This document shows positions 23,594-34,601 of a stretch of DNA of 64,000 nt, one piece after another. The translations under genes were made by a program, and so were the position numbers. The notes under the pieces were generated by a model. That model ran no database searches and was not told where the DNA came from. It saw nothing but the letters and a program-made list of their open reading frames with translations. Numbering within the stretch: position 1 is the stretch's first letter; each line of letters starts with the position of its first letter. Source of the stretch: Xanthoparmelia taractica (taxonomy: Eukaryota; Ascomycota; Lecanoromycetes; Lecanorales; Parmeliaceae); NCBI GenBank assembly GCA_033085395.1, contig MU853198.1, positions 1 to 64,000 of the forward strand, read 5' to 3'.

Positions 23594-23751
23594 CTCGCAG
23601 CTACGACAAAGTCAAAGGGAATGGTTAATGCGCTATATGTCAGACCCTTCATCTGAAACCCTGCGAGTACTGGATAGATGGGATCTCAAGCTCTTAGGAG
23701 TGAGTTGGACTGGCAAAGTGCGTGACCATGGAAAGACTTCATAGTCACATC

Positions 23752-23917
23752 TTGAGCTGAAAGCCGAAATGGAGGCTAAGTGGAGCCATCAGTACCAATT
23801 GAATGCAGAAGAGGGAAGATTGAAGCTGGAGGCGAGGATCTTGTTATGGAATTGCCTAAGGAGAGGCGACCAGGGACAAAAGATCTACCCAAAGGATACG
23901 AGCTGAATTGGCTGTGA
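23752..23917 (+). pseudogene. Broken copy of the shared acidic tail
   Basis: One frame reads LKAEMEAKWSHQYQLNAEEG then RLKLEA; after a one-base shift the next frame gives GGEDLVMELPKERRPG and ends at TGA 23917. Aligned to array gene 1 this is the tail core (QKAELEDEE..HEL, then GEDRIFEMP) split by a frameshift. No transmembrane segment or ectodomain precedes it, so this is a degenerated partial duplicate between array genes 1 and 2. Confidence 0.55.
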
Positions 23918-24577
23918 CAAGATGGGCGGAATGGGAGCCCCTCATACTCATCCCGTTTTCGATGATCTTGCCAAAATTAACTGCTAAGCCGTCAAAATGC
24001 ATGCTTGCATTTTCAGCTCCGTCCCGGACCATCGAAAGGTGATGGCGCGCTTCGCATAATGCATGTCGGCGTATGCAAGCGAGCCAAGGATTTCCGTTTA
24101 CAGACCTCCCTTCCGTGACGCTATGTGGGGCAAAATGCAGAACAGCTAGACTCAACAGCGGTAAATATATTCAAGGGGCCACACGATTAGGAGGAACGCG
24201 TTGCGGAGATCTAGCGTCACGCAAGCTCAGCCCCTTTCGTCAATGATATGTATTCTGGCCTTTAAGCGCTACGACCTACTATGCCCGGTATGGCAACATT
24301 GGAGAAGAAGATCATTTTTGGGGCTCGAGGGCCTGAATGGATTGTGATAAACTCTCTGACGAGCAACAATCTGCTTTCCACACTTAGCTTCTGACCTGAC
24401 GAAATGAAACTCATAGAGGGGAGGAAGAAGCCTTCAAGTGTGGTCTTGGGACTATTTTGATTTCTCGATGGATTGGCGAATGCCCTAACTGATGACTTGC
24501 ATTATCCTGGCTTGTTTCGTCAGTGTTGGCCATAGAAGCCGGTGAGTGTTGACCACCGTTTTGGTATTTTTCATAGA
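23918..24577. other. Intergenic within the membrane-protein array
   Basis: No recognisable exon. An ectodomain for array gene 2 would be expected somewhere here by analogy with genes 1 and 4, but none was found, so it is either lost or too diverged to see. Confidence 0.35.
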
Positions 24578-25145
24578 ATGACAGCGAATCCATATTCTGC
24601 ATTATCAACGGGTGTTCCGTCAGCAATTTCCTTCGATGCAGCTTCAACAGCACTATCAGTATCAAATGCGACATTTTCACATGACGCTTGGGGACAACGA
24701 GCACCAGCAGCATTGGCGGCGGCATCTGCCCCCGCAAATTTTACAGCCGCAGCGTTGTCACAAGCAGCCGCTGCACCATCATCACAAGCATTAGCAGAGG
24801 CCTCAAACCCCACAGACGCTGGCTCTCAAGTAGGCTTTTTTGCTCAGATCATCATAGCTGTCGGCGTCATTACCCTCGAGTCGATCATCGTAACGATCGT
24901 GCTTGGAGTCCACAGGCTTGTGCATCGAAGGTCTTCGCGACCTCTCCAGACTAGGGTCGATAGCGCACATTCAGCACAAGATCCCATTTCCTCACCTCCA
25001 GCCAATGGCTGAGCTTGAAGATGAGCAGAATCGAAGGCATGAATTATATGGTGAGTACCTAGTACATAAAATGGATGATGAGGGTGAGATTCTTGAGATT
25101 GCTGACGAGGCGGACAGCCCGGACCTGCCTTACAGGGATACATGA
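24578..25145 (+). CDS. Membrane protein with shared tail (array gene 2), tail in a shifted frame
   Basis: One frame (from ATG 24578) gives an Ala/Ser-rich segment (AAALSQAAAAPSSQALAEAS), a transmembrane helix (FFAQIIIAVGVITLESIIVT) and basic HRLVHRRSSR, then ends at a stop at 25012. The shared tail lies in another frame ending at 25145: HLQPMAELEDEQNRRHELYG, then VHKMDDEGEILEI. No ordinary intron was found that joins them in phase, so either a one-base frameshift has uncoupled tail and helix or an unusual intron is used. The upstream ectodomain exons are not visible; ATTTTTCATAG just before the ATG looks like a splice acceptor. Probably a decaying paralogue. Confidence 0.5.
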
Positions 25146-25920
25146 GATGTCAGGGGTTAATCAACTCAGTTACAGACCCGATCGATGTTAATCCAAACCG
25201 AAGCCATTGCATGTTGAGGCAGCAACAGATCACAGAGATCGATAATCAGATAGGGACAGATCGGCGCGATGGCAGTAAGACTTGATGTGACTCGGCATCT
25301 GCCCCTCCCAAAGAGATGAAATTTCAAGAGGAGAAACGCGTGGAAAGGGGAAGGGAAAAGGGTTTTGGAGTTAGGAATCAAGGAGAGTGCAGATACTGAT
25401 AATTCGATACCTATCTGCATCTTCGTCACCACTACTTCCCGAATCCAATGCCCAGACGGCTTCGGTAACCACCCAAGATTTACCCCTTGACTGATTGTAT
25501 TTGTAAAAACATTCTATGACTTTACAAGTGGATATCAACTCTTCTTACGGCGAAGCATCAAGGATATGCGCCGTAATGCCTGCGGCATTTCTGCAGCTCG
25601 AGCGTAAGCGAGGCGGCAAAGCATGCATAGAAGGTTTCAGATATGCCTGCATTGTTCAGCCTCAATTCATAATTTCTTTGCTGAACTCTGATGGGTTGAG
25701 AGCTCATGAAGAATCTTTGTAGCGCGAATTGAAAATGCAGGTATACTCATGTGGCCGAGAAATCTGTCAACTTGACAGTCCCGGACGGATATGCCCACAA
25801 ACTGAATGGTTCATTGAGAAATCGGGGAGATTGGTGGGTAATTTGATTCCGGCCCAGACTCAAGAAATGCCCTCTCTCTGATGTCCTGTCTCGCCAATTG
25901 TCATCTCTCCGCCACAGAAC
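25146..25920. other. Intergenic within the array
   Basis: No recognisable exon on either strand. A 68-aa forward frame at 25516-25722 has no array-like features. Confidence 0.35.
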
Positions 25921-26349
25921 ATGGCAAGCTTATCGACTTCGACTTCCTCTCGTTCAATCGAGGCCCCCGGGAAGATGGCTCCAAGTACCAAATTGGCCCA
26001 CGCCATTGGCGGTCCGATTCAACTCGTGATTCTGCTAGCTCTTGGGATGTATCTACGACACAGGTATCGACGAACGCTCGGGGCCATGATCATGCAAAGA
26101 ACCAAGTCCCTGCCTGAAGCGGAGAGAGAGGCAGATGCACGGTCTGGACAGGCTTACCTCCAGCAGAAAGCTGAATTGGGCGATGAAGAGAGCAGGTTGT
26201 ACGAACTGCCGGCGAAAGACAAAATCCCCGAGACTGGAGCAGATGACCAGAGATACGAATTGCCAGGAAGTGAAATGTCGGAAGAAACAGAAACCGTACA
26301 AGAGCTTAGGGGAGAAGAGCATTCGAAAGAGTTGGAAGCACCGCAATGA
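25921..26349 (+). CDS. Short membrane protein with shared tail (array gene 3)
   Basis: The frame from ATG 25921 encodes 142 aa. It has a short Ser/Thr-rich N terminus, one hydrophobic helix (GGPIQLVILLALGMYLRHRY) with a basic flank, and a long acidic tail. The tail contains QAYLQQKAELGDEESRLYEL, DDQRYELPGSEM and QELRGEEHSKELEAPQ. These match the tail modules of array genes 1 and 4 in the same order. There is no visible ectodomain; CGCCACAG directly before AACATGG may be a splice acceptor, so a 5' exon could be missing from this model. With 142 residues alone it would be a minimal helix-plus-tail protein. Function unknown. Confidence 0.6.
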   Translation: MASLSTSTSSRSIEAPGKMAPSTKLAHAIGGPIQLVILLALGMYLRHRYRRTLGAMIMQRTKSLPEAEREADARSGQAYLQQKAELGDEESRLYELPAKDKIPETGADDQRYELPGSEMSEETETVQELRGEEHSKELEAPQ

Positions 26350-27051
26350 TGATATCCTATGACCTGACACACCCGTGGACTTTGCTTGAAATAAAGGAGA
26401 AACTAGTCTCGAGAAACCAATGGTTCAGAGATCCCAGGCGCAGCTGCAACCATCCATCTTTGTTTCAGTTACTCTAACCGCCCGCACCGTGGACTCTCAG
26501 GCTCGTGCCGTACCGTAGCCTTCTTCATACATAAATTCATCTGAATTTTTGCAGCGCAGCGCTGCACAGTCCAAACCCGTACGATACCAGAAGACGCATG
26601 GAGAATCCTCCGCAACCACCTGCAGTTGGAGGAGGAAGGCACAGTGCAACCTACTTTATGCGCGCGAAGGAATTCATGATGAGTGCCTCCATTTCTTGAC
26701 AAGAGTATCATCTCGCGCGCAGTGCATATGTCAAACATGTGAATTGTGTCACCCTGATGTAAAGTGTTCGGATTTCCCACCGTCTCCTCTTCATCTCCGC
26801 TCTCTTTCTACCAGAATTAGCTCGTCTTCTTGACTATTCGCTTTCTTTTTTGTCCATGATGGGTAAGTAATGTTCTCGCTCGGTTCATAGTATGCTTGTC
26901 TCTACTGACAGGTCCCTGGTATGACTAAGCTAACAGCCAATGTACGTCCCAGTCGCTCCGCTTGTTGCTTCTTCCGGGGTAGATACTGACCTGAGACCAG
27001 CATGAGCAGAACGTCCCACGCGCTCTCAACCAGCATATCCAGAGCCCATAG

Positions 27052-28012
27052 GGTGCGATTACTGTATGATAGAGGCAGGAAGACCTGAGATTACCGAACT
27101 GGATGACCTCAACTTAACTGAGAACTCCTCTACCCGTGCGCTTAGCGATAATCGTGACTGGTAAGGGTCTCCTTCATTTCCCAAGCCGTATCTCTGAAAT
27201 AAATGTGATCGTACAGCGCGTCGTTAACGTTTTTTGCCTATAATTCCTTTTCTGTAACCTCGGGCGACCTAGGATGTACGACGAAAACAGCCGAGATCAC
27301 CTTGTCGACCCCATTTATCGTCCCTTTACGATCTTTCTTAACCAAGGAACGGATGAACCTCACTCTTGCGGAATCATCTTTTCTTTCTCATCTCGGCTCG
27401 ACCTCTTGTTATTCTTCTTATCTTTTTGGGCGGCAAAGGGTCCCACCCAGAAGCTTTGTACCAGCTTCTACGCCAGCGCCATCTTTTCCCCAATCTGCAG
27501 TGTCCTCTCCACGAATCGCTACTCAATCTTCATCATTATCTTCACGATCGGCATCCCCATCATACACCCAGAGTCCGTCTGCAAGCACGGGAGAGACGAG
27601 TAAGCTCGTCATCGGCCTCGTCGTGGCCCTCGTCGTTGTAATCCTACTCGTCACTATGGGTCTAGTCTACTACTGTATCGTGCGAAAACGCCGGCGAAGG
27701 AAGGACGAAGCTGCCAAAGCACATCAGGATGACGCCAACGAACCTGGCGGCCAAGGTGGAAATCCGCAATTGTACTTTCAGGATAAAGTGGAGCTGGATG
27801 ATGAGCAACGGAGACATGAGATGGAAGCGGTAGAGCTCAGGCATGAAGTGCAAGGGCTGGACGAGATACATGAGATGCCGGCAGATGAAGGAGACAGACA
27901 TTGTGGTAGACGGGAGTTGAAAGGTTCAAGCTTTTCAGCAGAAGTTGATAATACGCATCGCAGTTTTCGCTCTTCGAATCTACCAGGAAGATCTGCAGGG
28001 CTGGTGCCATAG
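27052..28012 (+). CDS. Single-pass membrane protein with shared tail (array gene 4; 5' exon missing)
   Basis: Exons 27052..27160 and 27217..28012 join in phase (GTAAGG donor, GTACAG acceptor). The ectodomain starts CDYCMIEAGRPEI and continues FFAYNSFSVTSGDLGCTTKT..PFIVPLRSF..LGSTSCY. This parallels array gene 1 (FTAYSVTS..GKC..YIVPVSMW..GYQGC), including the Cys positions. A Ser/Pro/Thr linker, a strong transmembrane helix (LVIGLVVALVVVILLVTMGL) and RKRRRRK follow. The tail reads QLYFQDKVELDDEQRRHEME, then LDEIHEMPADEGD and RRELKG. It then diverges to a unique Ser-rich end. The signal-peptide exon was not identified upstream (26.8-27.0 kb is the likely place). Confidence 0.7.
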
Positions 28013-29182
28013 CCATCGATGTCACTGGAATACTGGATATTAAAATGACCAGGCCACGGTAAGATGGACTCGAGTTCACACCCACATTCGAATCGAACCG
28101 TGAGAGATCGGCTGATAGTTATCAGCGCTGGGGGCTTAGACGGTAGGATAGGAACTATCGAAGCGTGTTCGCCTCTCCAGGTCTGCACCCTGGCCTTCTC
28201 CCAGAACCTCGCCCCCGGCCTTCTCGGTATATACCGAGGGTTCCCACCCAAAGCGTCCCATTCTCGCCTCTCGTCCAACCTGCTACCTCTCTATCAATCG
28301 TCTTGTATCTGGAGAAGGACGACCACTTTCGGTACAGCCAGCATTAGCAAACAGCAAGAGCTTCTCTTAGCGTAGTCAGTCGGGCGTCTGGAGGTTTGCA
28401 TGCGAGAGCGCGTCGGATGATACAGCGAAAACGTCCTCGGTGAGACTGGTTCTTGCCGTTGAGGTCCCCATTGCTTGTTGTTGCAATGAGCCTAAAATTT
28501 CCCCCTTTTCTAGACGCCTTCGAGACATGAGGATTGGAGTGGTAAAGGCAACGATAGCCGTTACGGAAGGGAGGGGGGAGGTGGAATTCGGAGACATATG
28601 GGCGTCTCAATGACAGAGACGGTGACGATTCACGGTATTATGTTGCAAACTGTACAAGTTTTTTATTTTCGCACATATCTTTTGCTAAGAGATGGATCCC
28701 AACGTTGGGGACAGGTATAAGATAATGCAGAAAGTCATATAGCCTCGTGGTATGCGCTCTCTAGTAAATATGCTCTTGATGAAACAATGGACACATGAAG
28801 AACGACCTCCCAGGCAGAACCTTTTCTGAGTGCCCTTGTTCTCGTTTCTTGGGAAGGCTATGCGGAACTCAGAAAAAGAGCGTTGTTTGATACATGACCA
28901 CGCTATGCAGATGAATTAGGAAACCTCTTGATTATCGCAAGTTGGTCCACAGGAGATCATGCTCCGTTGCGAATGTTTTCCCATAGACGCCTGGAACATG
29001 GAGAATAACCCCCGATCTATCTTTGGGTCTTGGAGAGGAAGCACTGGGAATGCCTCTGCGTGATACCCAAGGACCCGTACCGCGGTAGGAGCGAAGCGCT
29101 CTACATGCCCTGGCCTCCAACTCAAAGGTGTGAAATCGGGTAGCGCTAGGAGACTGTCGTGACATAAGTGATGGCGAGTTAG
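28013..29182. other. Intergenic; no gene recognised
   Basis: GC-normal DNA following the array. Overlapping frames on both strands show no domain or signal features. Confidence 0.4.
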
Positions 29183-29607
29183 AGCTACGCTGCGCAATGG
29201 GGTGGGGTTGGGTAGGGTTTGGACGCGATCCCCCACCCGGGCGTCGGGTGGCTTTGGGGGCCCCGAAACCCGGGGTTGGGGGTTTCTAAGGGGTGGGAAG
29301 GGGTCCGAGGGTCCTCCCAAGACACCCCCGAGCAAGGTCATTCCGTAGGGCTGCCAGGGTACTACGGGGCTCCCTAACCCGCACCAGCCCCCTAACCAGT
29401 CCCCCCCCATATCCCACCACACCATTTCTAATCGTCATTCTAATCATCATCATAGGCCTGTATTAAGCCTATTGCGCAATCGATCTCGGGGCCAAACACC
29501 CTAATCATCGGAGGATATCTGGGGTTCCGGAAAAAATTCTCCCCCCCCGGGCTAGGGTACCGCGAAGTCGGCTCCCGTCCCCGAAAACCCCCACCCCCAT
29601 AGCGCCG
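29183..29607. mobile_element. MITE-like element with G-rich inverted ends, copy 1
   Basis: The left end reads TACGCTGCGCAATGGGGTGG. The right end, reverse-complemented, reads GCGCTATGGGGGTGGGGG, so the tips are inverted repeats. The interior includes AAGCCTATTGCGCAATCGAT near 29468, which recurs in the second copy at 49561-49963 as TAGCCTATTGCGCATCGAT. Very G-rich on one flank and C-rich on the other. No coding capacity. Target duplication could not be fixed, so the ends are accurate to about 5-10 bp. Confidence 0.6.
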
Positions 29608-31482
29608 CCGCCGCCCTGCTTCGCACGCACCACTCCACTTATCGCTTACCTTGGCGCATAAAACAAGATCAACTCCCGTCGTTAGCTTCCGCCCATAGAA
29701 ACCCCTTATAACGTTATTATCATTACAACGGCTTTACTACACATACACATACTCGGCATCGACTACTTCCGCGTCTTCTCCCCCCCCAGGGCCAACAACT
29801 CATGGCGCCTTCCCAGAAATGGTACTCGTACATCCATCCATACCCATCGCGTCTCCTAGCACTCACTCACTCACTTCCTGATACCCATCTCCTCCTCTCC
29901 CTCCCCTTCCCTCCCCTCATCTCCTATCTCATGCCTCCCTCATTTGCTCCTCCGCGTCTCCTTCGGGTATTTCGCTCCAGCCAGGTATTATATATAGTAT
30001 AGTGTGTTCGCCAGATAGACTCACACTGACCCGATTGTGCGAGAAGTCCGCTGGTGCGTTTTGCTCGCACGGTTCCGTCCTTGTTGTCTCCGTGGCGAAG
30101 GATTTGGGATTTAGGATTTATATTGTTTATATTGGGAAGACGCTAATAGTCGGGGGATTGGGGGATGAGGGCGAAGGTAAGGTAACTGGATACCTTCGGG
30201 TGGGGTGTGGCAGGAGCGCACAGCAATTGAAGAGTTAGATTGCGTATTGGGGGGGGGGGGATGCGAGCAGCGTTGATCGGGAAGACTTACTTTGCGATAT
30301 TGATTGATCTAGCGAAACCTGTTTGGAATTTCGGTATGGAGGAGGGAGTCTGGCTGGAGCGGGGCGGCTGGTGGGGTGCAAGCGACTGCAATTGACGAAT
30401 TTTATCTCAAAACCTTCTACTAACGTACCCACAGTCGTGGATTCGAAAGGGAATTAAACTAGTTAGAGGTGGTGTGATTGATGAGCGTGTGATAGTGGTG
30501 CATGTTCTGTTTGGGAGAATTGTTGCCTTAAAGAATGTATAGGATGGATATCCAGGACTATGGTCTAATACAGCCGTAGAACGAATTTCTCCAGACGAAG
30601 GTTCATCGTCTAAATGGTGAAATTGTGGCTTGTGAGGAACCAATCTATGCTGACCCACCTCACTGGGCGCAAGAATGCAGGATGCCATCTCAAGACCGCG
30701 ATCATCCCATTCCACTCACAGACCCTTTCGTGGCACTCCTCCCCTCTGCTCGTATCGCCAAGCTGTCTCGCCGAGGTGAAGAAAATGGCTTGACAGACAT
30801 GAAAAGCAGACTGTATTTCAACTTAACCACCGTTCCAGCAAGCCTCCGGTCGATCCAAAATACGGGGAAAGACTTCGAGAGATAACAAGCAAGGAGGTCG
30901 TTGGCTCGCTTGTACCAGGCAGGATCCGTGAACTTGCAGAATTGACCTGCAGTGCAACGGCTCGGGGCGCGGAGAGCCGGAAAAGATCCAGCGCTTAGAT
31001 CATTCGGTAGAGCGGTAAAGATGGCCATCTCAATTTGCATTTCTCCCTTCATGAAGAATATGTGCTGAATGTCACTAACCCTGAAGCTCCAAACCAAACA
31101 GGTCGCCAGCTTCATCAATTTATTCCGTCCGATATCTTGCTGCCCTGATTATCAGCATCCATATTTTTCCAAATTCTCAAGATGCAAACAAATGTCGCTG
31201 TTCATTGCCTTACTCGACCGGCGAGTGTCAGTGTGCAACCCCCCCGCCGCCAAAGCTCAAGATATCTGAAGTATCAGGCCAGTGATATTACGCACTCTCA
31301 ACACGAACCTCCCTCTGGACACGGATCTCGGTCTCTTTCAGCCTTCCGGCTCGTACCGGACTAGGTGTCGACTGAATAAAATTCAGCCTTCTTCTCCAAT
31401 CCTCTATTTCAATCATCGAGTCCAAGTCCGCTCTCCCAGTGCGTTTCCCAGATCTTGGCTGCCACATTGGGCTCACTTGTCT
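29608..31482. other. Intergenic; low-complexity patches, no assigned gene
   Basis: Contains a CT-rich stretch (about 29815-29950), a TATATATAGTATAG box-like sequence near 29990, and a 12-nt G run at 30249-30260. Minus-strand frames at 30407-30715 and 30702-31118 (138 aa) are open but unrecognised; a poorly conserved minus-strand gene here cannot be ruled out. Confidence 0.35.
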
Positions 31483-32545
31483 CTAGATTAGAATGCTACC
31501 AAATATCGAAGATTTGCTTGTCTTGCGCCTATGGCTAAAGCTTTTTACCCAATCGCGAACTTTGTCGAAGATAGGTTTTAAGACGGGAAGGCAAGCGGTA
31601 GTGACCCCGAGAAGGACTTCGAGACACGTCAGGAGCCCGGTAACTTGGGGTCTCGTCTGTGAGGATTCTTCAGGGGCTAGATGGTCCGTCGCGGCTATCT
31701 GAAGCCGCTTAGCCGTGATGGCGCATATCCTGAAAATGCAGAGCGATTAGAAGATGCTTTTGAGGCCTATAAGGGTTAAAGCTTACAAAATGCCGAGCCC
31801 AAACATCCCACTTATCATCACTTTTTTTTTGACTGGCATCTGCAGGCCCCAGAGTACAGGCGTCGGCAACAACACCACCGTGATGTCTAAGAGAAGACTG
31901 ATAGTTGCATTGAGAAGATTGAACAGTCCTTCAGAGCCACATGCATCAAAATTTGATATGGAGTCCCATGTACACCCAATGGGAACGCAGATCAGCCAGA
32001 CTGTAAGAACTGCACCAAGAGAGAAAGTGCCATTAAGCGTTAGTATGGCGTAACAGGAATGGCGGAATGATCGCGCGAGGAAGATGCGGATATAGAGAAG
32101 GATAATAGAAGAGCGTATAAGGGCTACGGCGATGCCCCAGAGGGTTTGCAATATGAGGTTGAGCTGTGCAATGTCAATCTTGGCTTTTGTATTGAGGAGT
32201 CTGTGACGTACTCGTAACCCGACCCGGGGTTCAAGGAATAGTACTCCTTGACCTTCAACTACGGTTGACCACACCTTGAGCGAACGAGCCATATAAAAGA
32301 TTACCATCACCTCAGCTAGTGCAAACGCCTGGTCCACGTTAGGAGGCGAACGATACGAGACGTGAGAGCTCTCCTACCAGCCCAAGCAATATAATATAAT
32401 CATTTAGCTCCAAGCGAAGTTTTTGAATCCTCCTCGCGCAGATTCTCAGAACGACTGCCAGTGTTGCAGCGACGGAGGAAAAAGGTAAAAACCTGCCGAG
32501 AAGAGACAGATCATCCGAAGAGATTAATCCCGTCGATAGTGACAT
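31483..32545 (-). CDS. Rhodopsin-domain (SAT4/PTH11-like) seven-helix membrane protein
   Basis: The model is complement(join(31483..31729,31787..32328,32378..32545)), 318 aa. Both introns (57 and 49 nt, the second with a CTAAC branch site) close in phase. Hydrophobic helices include FSSVAATLAVVLRIC, LNDYIILLGLAFALAEVMVI, WGIAVALIRSSIILLYIRIF, LNGTFSLGAVLTVWLICVPI, LNATISLLLDITVVLLPTPV and MISGMFGLGILICAI. The order and motifs (R-I-C-A-R near the first loop, LL-Y-x-R-I-F, C-x-W in an outer loop, D-x-x-x-x-x-P-x-P) are those of the ascomycete rhodopsin-domain family that includes PTH11-like receptors. The C terminus is short and basic. No CFEM domain is present. It is probably a plasma-membrane sensor of unknown ligand. 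Confidence 0.85.
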
Positions 32546-33882
32546 GACATGGATGACAACAGTAGCGAAGAGAATTCTTGCGAGGGAAATAGAATACTAT
32601 GAATCAGAGTGGGGGTTTGGAGCGATGTAGTAGGACAACCCTTGATAAAGAGAGGGAGAGATGAGTAATAATAGAGGAATAGATAATTCATAACAGATCA
32701 TCAAGGAGGAACACATCATTGTTTCGAATGTTCATATCGGTGCCATTGCGGTGGTTGGAGACCAAAGCTCGTCATATGAGCCGGAGGGTACGCGTTTGAT
32801 GGTCTGCACCTCGCCTTCCTTCGCCCTCTAAAACGTTTCAAGAACTTTCTCCTGAAGCGTGTGAAGAGATCTTTGAATGAAAAACCTGGTTGGTCCGCTT
32901 ACAATAGATCTGTGGTTGTGCAACAGTACGGCGGTGCGGCGCGCACATGAGGGCGGCGCAGATCCACACAGGACGAAATGAAACCGAATCTTGTCGCTTT
33001 CCCTCTAAATAAGGGCGCCGAAGTCTTGCATACTGACCCTACTAGAACCCGTAAAAGCCTCAATGCGAAGCCGTCATTGCTGCGACTGGCAGCTCCCTTG
33101 GCGGTGCTCCTTATGTTTCATACCTTGTCTCGTGCGCTTCCATATCATGTCTCTGGTCTTTAACAAGTATCCTCATTGGCAATCTGTTGCATGTAAGGAT
33201 GTGGTTTCTTGCGCTATTTTGCGCCTGCAGGCCTAGCTGTAGCAGCCTCTATTTGTCGGTCTTTCCACGACTGTCAGAATAAAATGCACAACAATACGAA
33301 GACACATACCGAAGCAGTGTTTTTCTTTTTGGGGACAAAAATTGATGATCTGAATAGGACATGGTGTTTTTTTTTTTTGGATGGAGCTCTTGTGGTGGAT
33401 TGCAAAGCTGTTTTAAATGCAGTAAGTGCCACTGACCACACTCGGTACCAGCATTGGGTCGGCACATGAGCTGAAACATATCCTAGCCAACTTGCAGTCG
33501 GATCGAGGCAGGCATACAGACAAGGTGCCACCGCTCAAAAGAATGTCGTTACTGCACAGAGCGCCGTGATCCTGCAGCAACCCTCACTTGGATAGGAGCT
33601 GGAGGCAGGTTAGTGCGGATATTCAGCAGCTGCGGCGGGTGTGGCTGCGATGGCGTGACCATCCGTTGACGAGGGCTGGAGGTTAGGAATTTGAAATATC
33701 AGTGGTTCGGAAAAGCCCTCGGTTTGGAGATCTTGACCGAATGTTCCAAATAGAACAGGAACGCCGTATACCTTCTAAGCAGACTTTGGCGGAATTTGAG
33801 CCAATTGTGCGCTTAGGGAAAGGGCGCCTTTGATCCGAATAATTTGATTGGGAGATATGTGAAAGGGATCGATTTTTGACAT
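32546..33882. other. Intergenic; no gene recognised
   Basis: Upstream region of the rhodopsin-domain gene and beyond. A 61-aa forward frame at 32978-33163 with a hydrophobic end is unconvincing. T runs (10-12 nt) occur near 33371. Confidence 0.4.
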
Positions 33883-34302
33883 TCATTGTTTACTGCGGTA
33901 GTTCATCGGGCCTGTCTGGTTCATTTTGAGGGGCAGGGTGTTCGTCAGTCTCAGGTTGCCCATTTTTCGCTTGTGGTGACTTGTGGGACTTGCCTGGTTC
34001 TTTTTGCTGTTGAGGGTCTTTGCCAGTCTCAGATTCGATGCCCATCTTGGTTGATGGCTTGTAGTTGCTTGGCCATTTTGCCCATAACCCTCTATGGTCT
34101 CAAACCATGAATCGAGCTTTCTCGGACTCTTCTTCCCAGGATCTTCCACTGATAGATCGATTCTTCTCGAACCAATCTTCCTAGGATCCCCCAGAGTCTT
34201 ATAAACTGTATCGAGCCTGTTCAGATTCTCCGTTTCAGACTCTCTTTCCCAGGATCTGTCCTGACGAATCGAGATTACGTGGGTTCTCTGTCTCAGTATC
34301 AC
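33883..34302 (-). CDS. Possible hypothetical protein with internal repeats
   Basis: The 139-aa minus-strand frame is basic and Ser/Asn/Lys-rich. Its end carries two similar units (LRLAKTLNSKKNQ..TSHHKRKMG and LRLTNTLPLKMNQ..). They mirror a DNA direct repeat of about 79 bp at roughly 33918-34075, so the repeat may be the primary feature. Neighbouring frames to 34601 (for example a Pro/Ala-rich one at 34401-34601) could be further exons. No family recognised, and it may be non-coding. Confidence 0.25.
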   Translation of the reverse strand: MILRQRTHVISIRQDRSWERESETENLNRLDTVYKTLGDPRKIGSRRIDLSVEDPGKKSPRKLDSWFETIEGYGQNGQATTSHQPRWASNLRLAKTLNSKKNQASPTSHHKRKMGNLRLTNTLPLKMNQTGPMNYRSKQ

Positions 34303-34601
34303 CCATGGCCTCGACTGATGGGTCTACTGCTTCGATACTCTTTCCCATGGATCAACTGCGCCAGGGTTCTCTTTCCCAGGTTGTCCATGGCGTTGCTTAC
34401 TTATTGATCATTGCTGCTGACTTGTTCTGGACCAAGTCCCGGCTGCGCAGGGTTATTACCGAGTGGTTTCGCATCGTCCAAATTAGTTACTGAATCGGAT
34501 GGCTCTTGCTTCGGGTCTGACGCTTGAATGTTCGGGGCTAGCGCCGCTGCCGGAGCCAGATTTCGTGGTGGACGGAAGCCGGTGAGAAGACATCTGTACA
34601 T

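Noticed and set aside
28916..29425. 169-aa minus frame rich in Gly/Trp/Pro
   Set aside because: It reads through the G-rich MITE-like element; composition follows the G runs.
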